DNA of 32,165 nucleotides from Thermoanaerobaculia bacterium (lineage in GTDB: Bacteria; Acidobacteriota; Thermoanaerobaculia; Multivoradales; JAHZIX01): assembly GCA_027069135.1 (NCBI GenBank), contig JALXFE010000050.1, positions 1 to 32,165 of the forward strand, given 5' to 3'. A program made the position numbers and the translations under genes. Within the stretch, counting starts at the first letter, position 1, and every line of letters starts with the position of its first letter. The notes under the pieces are model-generated. The model saw only the letters and a program-made list of their open reading frames with translations. It had not been told where the DNA came from and searched no databases. Below, one piece after another: positions 24,496 to 32,165 of the stretch.

Positions 24496-25473
24496 TTAGC
24501 GATCAGCAGCGGCGAGTTCTTCGGTGGCGGAGAAGCTGTGTTCCTTCAGGAAATCGTTGACCAGGTGGACGAAGGTCTCGGGGTGCTCTTCCATGGGAGA
24601 GTGGCCGCAGTCGTCGATGGTCACAAAACGGCTGTCACGCATTTGGTTTGCGGCGAGCTCTCCTTCCGCGACCGGGATCAACTCGTCGTCGGCTCCCCAG
24701 ATGACCAATACCGGCTGGGTGAGATCTTGGACCAAGACCAATCGTTCGTTCGTCTCTTGACCCATCGGAACGGTCAGACCTCGGTAGGCGCGGGCGGCAC
24801 CTTGGATCCGCAATCGCTTCAGGTAACCCTCTACGACCTCGTCGGTCACCAGGGAATCATCGAACCAGGAGCGCTGCAAGGCCTTTCGGATCAACTTCGG
24901 ACGTAGGGCGTAGCCTCGGACGAAGAGCCATGTAAGAGGACTGATCTCCGCGACATTGCGGCGGCGGGAGATGGCCCAGTTGGGAGCGGTGGTATCCGCC
25001 AGGACCAGGGAGGCGACCCGTTCCGGGTACTCTGCAGCGAGGGTCATGGCCAATCCGCCACCGTAGGAATGGCCGATGACGTGGGCCCGGTCGATGTTCA
25101 AATGATCTAGAACGCCGAGGATGAGGTCCAGCTGACCTCGCCTCGAGTAGTGCTGCAGGCGCCGAGGCCGCTCTGTGTAGCCGAAACCGAAAAGGTCCAG
25201 GGCGATGACCCGATGGGTCTCGGCCAGGAACGGCAGGGTTTCTCTCCAGCTGAAGGTGGAGCCGCCGAAACCATGAATCAAAAGGATGGGCTCGCCCTTG
25301 CCGGAAACCTCCACGTGAACCTCTCGATCGGCGACCCTAAGGAAGGATTTGGGCCCCAAGGAACGGCGGATCTCCGACTGGGAAACGAGACCCGAGCAAC
25401 CTTGCAGCAGGAGCAAGGCGGTGAGGATTGCCGCGAAGGTCGGAAGGCGCCGGCGGAATGGATGCAGGGTCAT
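24496..25473 (-). CDS. Alpha/beta-hydrolase-fold lipoprotein
   Basis: A 325-residue putative esterase or hydrolase anchored in the envelope. The N-terminal hydrophobic stretch ends LLQGC, a lipobox with Cys26. The fold shows the HGFGGS oxyanion loop (67-72), the nucleophile elbow GHSYGG (Ser136), an acidic residue in the IWGADDELIP segment and the catalytic His in DCGHSPMEEHPE. A cap region lies between. The ATG at 25473 is preferred because it gives a clean lipoprotein signal and does not overlap divergent dacB; the open frame continues to 25584, and no Shine-Dalgarno sequence is evident. Substrate unknown; haloalkane- or epoxide-hydrolase-like relatives are possible. Confidence 0.85.
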   Translation of the reverse strand: MTLHPFRRRLPTFAAILTALLLLQGCSGLVSQSEIRRSLGPKSFLRVADREVHVEVSGKGEPILLIHGFGGSTFSWRETLPFLAETHRVIALDLFGFGYTERPRRLQHYSRRGQLDLILGVLDHLNIDRAHVIGHSYGGGLAMTLAAEYPERVASLVLADTTAPNWAISRRRNVAEISPLTWLFVRGYALRPKLIRKALQRSWFDDSLVTDEVVEGYLKRLRIQGAARAYRGLTVPMGQETNERLVLVQDLTQPVLVIWGADDELIPVAEGELAANQMRDSRFVTIDDCGHSPMEEHPETFVHLVNDFLKEHSFSATEELAAADR

Positions 25474-25555
25474 AAGGGAAAAGCCGTTAAAATGTGAACC
25501 GTGAGTAGCCTGACGTTCAAAAAATTCTAGCACTTCAGGGGATGCTTTGGTACGG

Positions 25556-27019
25556 ATGAAGCGGCGAAAGGTGAGTGCCTTCATGGTTTCTCTCGTGGGG
25601 GCGATTCTGCCGATGACGCTCGCCGCGGGGGAGGTGGGACCTCTGCGACAAAGTCTGAGGCAAAGCCTGCAGGGCCAATTGCCCTTGCTTCAGAAAGCAG
25701 CCGGGGCGCCCAGCGTTCATATTGTGGAGATCGAGACCGGGGAACCGGTACTGAACCACAATGGGAACCGAGGGCGGATCATCGCTTCCAATGCCAAGCT
25801 TTTCACCAGTGCTGCGGCCCTCGATCTCCTGGGGCCCGCTTTCCAATTCGAGACGCGCTTACTGGCCTCCGGGAGTGTAAGAGACGGGGTGCTCCAAGGG
25901 AGCTTGGCGGTGATCGGTGCCGGTGATCCAAATCTCTCCGGGCGCCATTATTTCGGAGATTCTTTCGCTACCTTCCGTCCCTGGGCTCGCAAGTTGCGTG
26001 AGCGAGGGGTTCGTCGGGTGGAGGGTTCGGTATTCCTCTTGTCGGGGCTCTTCGAAGGTCCCCTCGTCCACCCGGATTGGCCCAAGGACCAGTTGTCCCG
26101 ATGGTATGAAGCTCCCGTGGCGGCCCTCTCCTTCAACGATGCCTGCATCCTCGTGCGGGTGCTGCCGGGATCGGCCCCGGGCCAGCCCACGCGGGTGGAA
26201 ACCGTGCCGGATCTGGGGATCTTCGAGATTCGCAACTCGGCGGGGACGGTGGGAGCGCGAAGCCGCCACGGGGTCTCCATCGCTCGATCAGCCGGCAGCC
26301 ATGAGGTGCGCGTCACCGGCCAGATCCGGGTGGGTGCTGAGCCGGCGGAGCGCTGGGTGACCGTGGAAGATCCGGTGGCCTATCTGGGGGCTGCGCTACG
26401 AGCCACCTTCTCAGAGGAGGGGGTGGAGATCTCTATGCCAGAGCAGGTGGACTCCTTACCTCCGGGCCCTTGGAGGAGCGTCACCAGCCACCGCAGCGAC
26501 CTCCTGACCACTCTCGAGGTGTTGAACAAGCGCAGCCAGAATCTCTATGCCGAGAGCGTACTCAAAGTCCTCGGAGCGCGGGCCTGTGGCCACGGGAGTT
26601 GGGCTTCGGGAATCCAGGCCGTGGAAGAGTTCCTCGATCGTCTAAAGTTTGAACGCGGGACCTACCGCCTGGTTGACGGCTCCGGCATGAGTCGACAGAA
26701 CCGCTTCACGGCCCGACAGGTGACCCACCTGCTACGAGAAATGTTCTTCCATCGTTGGGGATCCGAGTTCTTACAAACACTGCCTTATAGCGGCGAACCG
26801 GATGTGAGCTGGAAGAAGCGGTTGGCGGAACCTCCCTACCGGGGCAATGTCTTCGGCAAGACCGGTACGCTACGGGGTGTCTCCGCCCTGAGTGGCTATG
26901 CGAAAGGCCGCTCCGGGCGCCTCTATGCTTTTTCCATCCTGCTCAACGACACTCGAAATTCCTGGGCCGCATCACGAGCTCAGGATTCCCTGCTCAAGGC
27001 TCTCATTGACCAGGGGTGA
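25556..27019 (+). CDS. dacB: D-alanyl-D-alanine carboxypeptidase/endopeptidase (PBP4 family)
   Basis: A 487-residue periplasmic penicillin-binding protein of peptidase family S13, which trims and cleaves peptidoglycan cross-links. The signal peptide (VSAFMVSLVGAILPMTLAAG) is removed. Active-site motifs are all present: SNAK (Ser78, Lys81; the family usually has SNTK), SQN (Ser327-Asn329) and KTG (435-437, in VFGKTGTLRGVSALSGY). The large insert between the first and second motifs, typical of DacB, is present and contains IGAGDPNLSG. VDGSGMSRQNRFTARQ is another family signature. The ATG at 25556 lies inside a frame that also has a TTG at 25547. It is divergent from the hydrolase lipoprotein over about 82 bases. 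Confidence 0.93.
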   Translation: MKRRKVSAFMVSLVGAILPMTLAAGEVGPLRQSLRQSLQGQLPLLQKAAGAPSVHIVEIETGEPVLNHNGNRGRIIASNAKLFTSAAALDLLGPAFQFETRLLASGSVRDGVLQGSLAVIGAGDPNLSGRHYFGDSFATFRPWARKLRERGVRRVEGSVFLLSGLFEGPLVHPDWPKDQLSRWYEAPVAALSFNDACILVRVLPGSAPGQPTRVETVPDLGIFEIRNSAGTVGARSRHGVSIARSAGSHEVRVTGQIRVGAEPAERWVTVEDPVAYLGAALRATFSEEGVEISMPEQVDSLPPGPWRSVTSHRSDLLTTLEVLNKRSQNLYAESVLKVLGARACGHGSWASGIQAVEEFLDRLKFERGTYRLVDGSGMSRQNRFTARQVTHLLREMFFHRWGSEFLQTLPYSGEPDVSWKKRLAEPPYRGNVFGKTGTLRGVSALSGYAKGRSGRLYAFSILLNDTRNSWAASRAQDSLLKALIDQG

Positions 27020-27077
27020 TTGGGAGCAATCCCACCATGGTAGCCTGCCGCCGTTGGCGGGTGGCTTAGCGAACACT

Positions 27078-27083
27078 GGAGGA
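27078..27083 (+). promoter_or_regulatory. Ribosome-binding site supporting a TTG start
   Basis: GGAGGA lies four bases before TTG at 27088, where the reading frame of the phosphatase gene begins to look coding. It makes TTG the likely initiator. Confidence 0.6.
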
Positions 27084-27087
27084 CCTA

Positions 27088-28353
27088 TTGAGCCCTGCTG
27101 GACGACGCACTATCGATTACAGAGAATTGATCCGAAAAGTTGAGAATGCCGTCGCTGCGGTTCAGGAGACGGAAGATCTCGGAAAGATGGTTCGTACCCT
27201 TGTCGAGACGGCCATCCGAGAGTTTCGAACGGAGCTCGGGATCTGGGGAGGGCGCCTCTACCAACGAGACGGTCGCCGACACTTCGTGCTGTTGGCGGTT
27301 TTCGCCGATGCCAAGCCCTTGTCTCCGGGTTTTCGGCTTCCCCGCTCCTACCCACCGATACAGCAATGTGTACGCGATGGGGTCGTGTATATCGAACCCG
27401 ACGACCCAACCTTTGATCCGGAGATAGAGAAGGAGCTGGGGGTTCGGGAGTTCGCCTGCATCGAGGTCGGGTCAGGACAGTATATCCTCGCCTTCAACGT
27501 GGCTCCCGGCTTCGATCGGGAGGACATTCTTTATTCTCTGGGGATCTTGAGACATTCCATCAATCAGCGGGTCCGCCACGAGCGGCTTCAGGAAGTCTTT
27601 CGGGAAGCCCGGAGGATTCATCAGTCGATTCTTCCGCGGCAGCAACCCTCCTTCTCGGCTTTCGATATCTATTGCCGCTCCGAGCCCCTCGAAAGTGTTG
27701 GCGGGGATTACTACGACTACATCGACATCACCGACAAGAGTCTTGGTATCGTGGTCGCCGACGCCACCGGCCACGGACTGCCGGCGGCCCTCCAGGTCCG
27801 GGATATCTACACGGGCCTGCGCATGGGGCTGTCCCGAGATTTCAAGATCGTCCACACCGTCGAGCGTCTCAACCAGATCATTCACCGCAGCACCCTGACC
27901 AGCCGATTCGTATCGATGGTCTACGGGGAGTTGGAACCGAACGGGAATTTCATCTATGTGAACGCCGGTCACCCACCGGCGTTCTGGCTTCGATCCGACG
28001 GCCGTAGGGAGGCCCTGAGCGATGGGGGGCCGGTTCTTGGCCCTCTGCCGGAAGCGACCTACGCACGAGGCTTCTGCCGATTACGGCTCGGCGATATTCT
28101 GGCCCTCTACTCGGACGGCATCGTGGAGAGCCTCGGCTGGCCGGAGACTTCGGCGGTCCACGGGGACACGGCTCAACTCGAAGAGTACGGCCAGGAGCGC
28201 CTGCTGCGGGTGGTGGAGGAAAATAGGGATCGATCCGCTCGCGAAATCGTCGAGGCCGTCCTGGACCACCTGGCCATCTTTTGCAAGGGCCAGGAGAAGG
28301 CCGACGACCAGACGTTGATGATCGTCCGTTTCTTAGGAAACGAGGCTTCCTAG
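27088..28353 (+). CDS. GAF-like plus SpoIIE/PP2C serine phosphatase (RsbU-like)
   Basis: A 421-residue cytoplasmic signalling phosphatase. Residues about 20-175 look like a GAF-type sensory domain. A short helical linker with the FREARRIHQSILPRQQP motif, common in RsbU proteins, joins it to a SpoIIE-type PP2C domain (about 185-415). Metal-binding aspartates are in place: VGGDYYDY, VADATGHG, LYSDGIVES and KADDQTLM. Such enzymes usually dephosphorylate anti-sigma-factor antagonists in partner switching. No antagonist or anti-sigma gene is adjacent, so its target is unknown. Translation probably begins at TTG. The TAG stop shares a CTAG with the stop of the convergent DUF4388 gene. Confidence 0.9.
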   Translation: MSPAGRRTIDYRELIRKVENAVAAVQETEDLGKMVRTLVETAIREFRTELGIWGGRLYQRDGRRHFVLLAVFADAKPLSPGFRLPRSYPPIQQCVRDGVVYIEPDDPTFDPEIEKELGVREFACIEVGSGQYILAFNVAPGFDREDILYSLGILRHSINQRVRHERLQEVFREARRIHQSILPRQQPSFSAFDIYCRSEPLESVGGDYYDYIDITDKSLGIVVADATGHGLPAALQVRDIYTGLRMGLSRDFKIVHTVERLNQIIHRSTLTSRFVSMVYGELEPNGNFIYVNAGHPPAFWLRSDGRREALSDGGPVLGPLPEATYARGFCRLRLGDILALYSDGIVESLGWPETSAVHGDTAQLEEYGQERLLRVVEENRDRSAREIVEAVLDHLAIFCKGQEKADDQTLMIVRFLGNEAS

Positions 28354-29723
28354 ATACTAATGTAGCCAGCCTTGAGCATCCGGTCGAAGAGGATCAGGGC
28401 GTCGATCTCCGGCATGGAGCTGATCTTGAGGATCGACTTCAGGTTGTAGTTACCGTCGATACGGGTGAGGATGAAGCCTTCCTGAGCCGAGACATTGAGT
28501 GTCGTCAGCTCGTCCATGCTCACTGCCAGCTTGGGGATCTTGTCGGACGTCAGGCCCGTTCGCTCAATGGAGCCGCGGATCTGATCCTCAGCGTTTCGAA
28601 CTTGACTCTGAAGCTCCGAGTCGTCGGGCTTGACGCTGCGAGCTGCACGCAGATAGCGCATGGCTCGTTCGAAGTCCCGGTCGGCAATATTCTCGGACGC
28701 CGCGAGAATCAAGGCCGAAGGCTCGAGCTGGTCCGGGTCCGCATCCTTGAGGGATCCTTGAGGGGGTTGGGCATAGGCAGTGGAGCCGTAGGGCGCGCCC
28801 GCCGGTAAGGGATTCCCGGTAGCATAATTCGGATAGCCGCCGGGAGCGCCGTGAGGTGGCTGCTGGGGCGGATACCCGGGGGCCGGCTGGTTGACCTGCC
28901 CCCAAGCCTGTCCGGGGTTTCCCATGGGCGGATATTGACCCAGAGGCGGAGCCTGGGTCGGAGGCGGCGGTGCCGACGGATGGGGAGGATTCCGAGAGGG
29001 CACGGGAACCTCGACCCGAACGATGCGCGGCTTGACGATCTTGATTCGGGATTTGCTGACCTGGTCGAAGAGGACACTACAGACGAAGAAGGCCGTCGAA
29101 TGGGTCTTTTCTTGGATCTCTTCCACGGATCGGTTGTCGTCGATGAGGCTCAGAATCCGCTGAGCTCCAGACTGGACGTCAGAATTTTCCAAGTCGACCA
29201 CCGATACCGGGACGGCGGCCAGGTCGGGGACCACTTCCAGGATCCGCTTCCATTCATCGACCCGCCGTGCCCCCTCCATGAGGATTCCCGTCAGGTCCAG
29301 GCTGAGAGGGATGAACGTCTGCTCCGGCATCTCGTCTTGGAGGAAGCGGAACTCTCCATTCTCCCAAGTGAAGATGTCGTAGATGCTCTCTTCGGCCTTG
29401 AGTCGCAGAAGCCTTTGGAGATCTTCCTCGGTCACGGCGCCATCGGAAACGAGGATCTTTCCGAGAAGCGTTTTCTCCACATTCTGGCGCTCCACCGCCC
29501 TGGTGAGGTGATCGTCGTTGATAAAACCCTGACTGACCAGAAAGTGCCCCAGGTATTCCTTGGGATCCGTAGAAGACGAAGAGACGATGCGGCCCTCTTT
29601 GAGGAAAAGCCTCTTTTCGATCTTGCCATTATTGATGACGAGGGACCCGGTTTTCTGACTCTGGGAGAGCCATTGCAGCAGCTCCGCTAGGTCCATGGTC
29701 TTGAGGTTGCCGGCGATGCTCAT
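28350..29723 (-). CDS. DUF4388 (PATAN-type) protein with proline-rich linker
   Basis: A 457-residue cytoplasmic protein. The N-terminal DUF4388 domain (about 1-110) begins GNLKTMDLAELLQWLSQSQKTGSLVI and contains KRLFLKEGRIVSS and YLGHFLVSQG. A second globular part runs to about residue 240 (YDIFTWENGEFRF, ILSLIDDNRSVEEI). A long Pro/Gly/Gln-rich stretch (about 250-335) follows. The last 120 residues contain a TPR-like helical pair (ADRDFERAMRYLRAARSV) and a final domain that repeats the FILTRIDGNYNLKSIL theme. Such proteins occur in motility, polarity and signalling contexts of Myxococcota and Acidobacteriota; a specific role cannot be given. It is last in the minus-strand cluster, 15 bases after dcd. 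Confidence 0.82.
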   Translation of the reverse strand: MSIAGNLKTMDLAELLQWLSQSQKTGSLVINNGKIEKRLFLKEGRIVSSSSTDPKEYLGHFLVSQGFINDDHLTRAVERQNVEKTLLGKILVSDGAVTEEDLQRLLRLKAEESIYDIFTWENGEFRFLQDEMPEQTFIPLSLDLTGILMEGARRVDEWKRILEVVPDLAAVPVSVVDLENSDVQSGAQRILSLIDDNRSVEEIQEKTHSTAFFVCSVLFDQVSKSRIKIVKPRIVRVEVPVPSRNPPHPSAPPPPTQAPPLGQYPPMGNPGQAWGQVNQPAPGYPPQQPPHGAPGGYPNYATGNPLPAGAPYGSTAYAQPPQGSLKDADPDQLEPSALILAASENIADRDFERAMRYLRAARSVKPDDSELQSQVRNAEDQIRGSIERTGLTSDKIPKLAVSMDELTTLNVSAQEGFILTRIDGNYNLKSILKISSMPEIDALILFDRMLKAGYISI

Positions 29724-29738
29724 GAGGGGGGAGGAACC

Positions 29739-30227
29739 CTAGTTCCGGGCTCTGGTGGTCCCGGTCTGACCCTGGTAGTGGCTACCGGAGCCAGGTTCGC
29801 CGTAAGCGACCTCGGGCTCCGACTCCATAGCCATGAATATGAGCTGCGCGATGCGTCGACCCGCTTGAAGGACAAACGGTTCCGGGCCGAGGTTCTGTAG
29901 TTCCAACGTGATCGTACCCTCGAAGCCCGGGTCACACCAGCCGGCTAAGGAATGATTGATCCAAAGCCGGCCCAGAGTCGATTTCAGCTTGAGATCGCAG
30001 GCCACGTTGCGGGGGACTCGAACGTATTCCAAAGTCGAAGCGAGGAGCACCTCTCCCGGAAAGAGCTTGAATTCCGAGGCCTGGGAATCTTCCGGATCCC
30101 GGGTCGGGCAGATCCAATGGTCACAAACCCGGAGGTCGTAGCTGGCGGAGTTCACCTGCCGGGGCTCGAAGGGCTCCACGCCACCGTTTCGACCCCACTC
30201 GTGGATCCAGTGATCGGGCTTGATCAT
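29739..30227 (-). CDS. dcd: dCTP deaminase family protein
   Basis: A 162-residue trimeric enzyme of the Dcd/dUTPase fold. It should deaminate dCTP to dUTP and so feed thymidylate synthesis. VNSASYDLRV is the N-terminal signature. The catalytic set is Ser83 and Arg87 (KSTLGR) and Glu109 (TLELQN), matching Ser111, Arg115 and Glu138 of E. coli. DPGFEG and the C-terminal HYQGQTG also fit. It is shorter than the E. coli enzyme (193) but within the range of compact homologues. A bifunctional dCTP deaminase/dUTPase cannot be excluded. The ATG at 30227 is chosen because the family N-terminus begins there; the frame continues upstream into the glpX end. Confidence 0.85.
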   Translation of the reverse strand: MIKPDHWIHEWGRNGGVEPFEPRQVNSASYDLRVCDHWICPTRDPEDSQASEFKLFPGEVLLASTLEYVRVPRNVACDLKLKSTLGRLWINHSLAGWCDPGFEGTITLELQNLGPEPFVLQAGRRIAQLIFMAMESEPEVAYGEPGSGSHYQGQTGTTRARN

Positions 30228-30288
30228 GGTCTTACCTTGAGTCTCGTCGGTCCGAGGATCCCTCTTGACTCGGTGAACCCTCGACTTC

Positions 30289-31287
30289 TCAAAACCGGAC
30301 AGGCTGAGCCGTATCCTCACGGTGGATCGTATCGACGAAGCGAATCACCCCGCGCCGGTGCGACATGAAGAGGGTCGAGGTGCGGCTACCTCCGCCGAAG
30401 AACCTCACGCCTCGCAGCAGCTCCCCATCTGTGACACCGCTGCAACTGAAGAGCAGATCCTGGCCCGGGGCCAGCTCTTCGGTACTGTAGAGACGGTTCT
30501 TGTCCTCGATTCCCATCTCTTCGAGCCGACGTTCGTGGGCGTCGCTAAACGCCAGTAGGCGTCCCTGGATCTCGCCCCCCAAGCAGCGCATGGCCGCGGC
30601 GGTAATGACCCCTTCCGGAGCCCCACCGGTTCCCATCACGGCGTGGACTCCGGTGCCGCGGACCGCAGCGGAAATACCCGCGGAGAGGTCCCCGTCTTGG
30701 ATCAGCCGGATGCGAGCCCCGGCCCGACGGATGTCGTCGATGAGCTGGCGGTGACGGTCCCGATCGAGGACCACCACGGTCAGATCGCTCGTGGAGCGAT
30801 CGAAAGCCTGGGCGATATTGCGGAGATTTTCAGACACCGGTGCATCGAGATGGATGGTTCCTCGGGCGGTGGGCCCGACGACGATTTTCTGCATGTAGAC
30901 ATCCGGTGCCTCCAGGAGGCCACCCCTCTCCGCGGCGGCCAGGACGGCGACAGCGCCGGGAGCCCCCGTAGCGCAGAGAGCGGTTCCTTCCAGGGGATCG
31001 ACGGCGATGTCGACTTCCAACAGGGCCTCGCCGGCGGCAGTTCGAGCCTCGTCGCCCTTTTGGGTTCCGAGCTCCTCGTGAATGAAGAGCATCGGAGCCT
31101 TGTCCCGTTCCCCTTCACCGATGACGATTCGGCCGGACATGGGGAGGTTGTCCAATTCCTCCCGCATGGATTCCACGGCTACTTTGTCGGAGCGAGTGCT
31201 GTCTCCGAAGCCCATCGTGTGGGCCGCGGCCACCGCCGCCAACTCGGTCACTCGGATGAGTCCCTGCTCGAAGTGGTCCAGGGACAT
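30289..31287 (-). CDS. glpX: Fructose-1,6-bisphosphatase class II
   Basis: A 332-residue cytoplasmic gluconeogenic phosphatase that converts fructose 1,6-bisphosphate to fructose 6-phosphate. Metal and substrate motifs are [10 protein letters not shown] near residue 33, [13 protein letters not shown] near 56, AVDPLEGT near 95, then [24 protein letters not shown] and a C-terminal [16 protein letters not shown]. Length and motif order are typical of GlpX. Its ATG overlaps the gcdH stop as TGATG, pointing to translational coupling. dcd follows after 61 bases. The pairing with an acyl-CoA dehydrogenase may reflect growth on amino acids or fatty acids with sugar made by gluconeogenesis (inference). 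Confidence 0.95.
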   Translation of the reverse strand: MSLDHFEQGLIRVTELAAVAAAHTMGFGDSTRSDKVAVESMREELDNLPMSGRIVIGEGERDKAPMLFIHEELGTQKGDEARTAAGEALLEVDIAVDPLEGTALCATGAPGAVAVLAAAERGGLLEAPDVYMQKIVVGPTARGTIHLDAPVSENLRNIAQAFDRSTSDLTVVVLDRDRHRQLIDDIRRAGARIRLIQDGDLSAGISAAVRGTGVHAVMGTGGAPEGVITAAAMRCLGGEIQGRLLAFSDAHERRLEEMGIEDKNRLYSTEELAPGQDLLFSCSGVTDGELLRGVRFFGGGSRTSTLFMSHRRGVIRFVDTIHREDTAQPVRF

Positions 31288-32165
31288 CAGCCCTCGCCTC
31301 CGGCAGTGACCGGAGCCGGGGCGGGTTTCTCCTTGACCGGCCGCTCGGGTGGGTTGAAGGCAGGGATCCCGGTGATGCTCTCGCCGATGATCAGGGCGTG
31401 GATGTCGTGGGTGCCTTCGTAGGTGAAGACCGATTCGATATTGAGCATGTGGCGGATGACGGGGTAGTCGTCCACGATACCGTTGGCGCCGAGAATGTCT
31501 CGAGCCAGGCGCGCCGATTCGCGGGCTACCCAGACGTTGTTACGTTTGCCGAGGGAGACCTGCTGATGGCGGAGCTTGCCGGCCTCTTTCAGGCGACCCA
31601 TCTGCAGAGCGAGAGCCTGACCCTTGGAAATCTCGCTGATCATCCAGACCAATTTTTCCTGGACCAGCTGGTGGCAAGCGATGGGCTGACCACCGAATTG
31701 GATGCGCTCCAACGAGTACTCGAGGGCGCAGTGGTAGGTCGCCATGGCGGACCCGAGGCCGCCCCAGGCGATACCGTACCGAGCCTGGTTGAGGCACATC
31801 AAAGCGTTCTTGAGTCCCACGGTCTTAGGGAGAATATTGTCTGCGGGAATGCGGCAGTCGTGGAAGCCCAACTCGGAGGTCACGGAAGCCCGAAGGGAGA
31901 ATTTTCCATGCTGATCCGAGGAGGTGAAACCCTCGGTGCCTTTTTCCACCAGGAAGCCGCGGACACCGTCCTCAGTATAGGCCCAGACCACTGCGACGTC
32001 GGCGATGGTGCCGTTGGTGATCCACTGCTTGGAGCCGTTGAGAATCCAGGAATCCCCGTCGCGTCGGGCGGTGGTTCTCAAGCCTCCGGGGTTAGATCCG
32101 AAGTCCGGTTCCGTGAGGCCGAAACATCCGATGGCTTCGCCGGAGGCAAGCGCGGGGATCCAGCG
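31287..32165 (-). CDS. gcdH: Glutaryl-CoA dehydrogenase-like acyl-CoA dehydrogenase, 5' end outside window
   Basis: The C-terminal 292 residues of a flavin acyl-CoA dehydrogenase; the N-terminal part lies beyond the right edge. The visible part opens with [16 protein letters not shown] and [13 protein letters not shown] (FAD and substrate loops), then GLRNALMCLN-type and RYGIAWG segments, and [17 protein letters not shown] holds the catalytic Glu, and the ending [10 protein letters not shown] is characteristic of glutaryl-CoA dehydrogenases. The enzyme oxidises and decarboxylates glutaryl-CoA to crotonyl-CoA in lysine and tryptophan breakdown. After the usual end there is a Pro/Lys/Ala-rich tail of about 20 residues. 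It is first of the visible genes in the coupled minus-strand cluster. Confidence 0.88.
   Translation of the reverse strand, partial: RWIPALASGEAIGCFGLTEPDFGSNPGGLRTTARRDGDSWILNGSKQWITNGTIADVAVVWAYTEDGVRGFLVEKGTEGFTSSDQHGKFSLRASVTSELGFHDCRIPADNILPKTVGLKNALMCLNQARYGIAWGGLGSAMATYHCALEYSLERIQFGGQPIACHQLVQEKLVWMISEISKGQALALQMGRLKEAGKLRHQQVSLGKRNNVWVARESARLARDILGANGIVDDYPVIRHMLNIESVFTYEGTHDIHALIIGESITGIPAFNPPERPVKEKPAPAPVTAGGEG

Noticed and set aside
1-32165. CRISPR array, tRNA or rRNA genes, prophage
   Set aside because: No regularly spaced direct repeats, cloverleaf sequences, rRNA signatures or phage genes were recognised.

Overview
The window reads as chromosomal DNA of a high-GC, Gram-negative, aerobic heterotroph. 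The Gram-negative envelope shows in a TonB-dependent receptor, three lipoproteins and periplasmic DacB. The gene mix suggests Acidobacteriota (Thermoanaerobaculia-like) or a similar deep lineage: a Myxococcus-type PilZ domain, DUF4388, FG-GAP repeats, a receptor with a carboxypeptidase-regulatory-like domain, and a MetF resembling the Bacteroidota form. That placement is inference. No phage, plasmid, CRISPR, rRNA or tRNA was seen.

Layout, left to right. 1-410 has no convincing gene but carries one copy of a palindromic intergenic repeat. 411-1823 (-) is a polyprenyl-phosphate sugar transferase. 1981-6463 (+) is metF-metH, the methyl branch of one-carbon metabolism. 6683-7063 (+) is a small secreted cysteine-rich protein. 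7245-7847 (-) is a BON-domain lipoprotein and 7992-8807 (+) a class III PPK2 kinase. From about 8890 to 9040 there is a densely structured leader-like segment in front of two tandem paralogues (9069-11482, +) with the order PilZ, transmembrane helix, NTF2/Cds6-like domain. ileS (-) ends tail to tail against the second paralogue and is separated from a Fur-family regulator by a MITE-like element with TA-flanked inverted repeats.

The Fur-family gene (-) is divergent from a secreted Cys/His-rich protein and a TonB-dependent receptor (+), which looks like a metal-uptake locus; the receptor has a one-base frameshift near its 3' end. Next come a TPR/FG-GAP lipoprotein (-), hflK-hflC (+), a second copy of the intergenic repeat next to a 73-residue acidic protein (-), a NupC-type transporter with an extra membrane insert (-), an alpha/beta-hydrolase lipoprotein (-) divergent from dacB (+), and a GAF/SpoIIE phosphatase (+) that ends against a DUF4388 protein. 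The last four genes, gcdH-glpX-dcd-DUF4388 (-), are closely packed and probably one operon; gcdH runs off the right edge.

The items most worth following up are the PilZ-TM-NTF2 pair with its structured leader, the Fur/Cys-His protein/receptor locus, the MITE-like element, and the loss of zinc ligands in IleRS. Assignments rest on reading motifs by eye; no database search or folding program was run.
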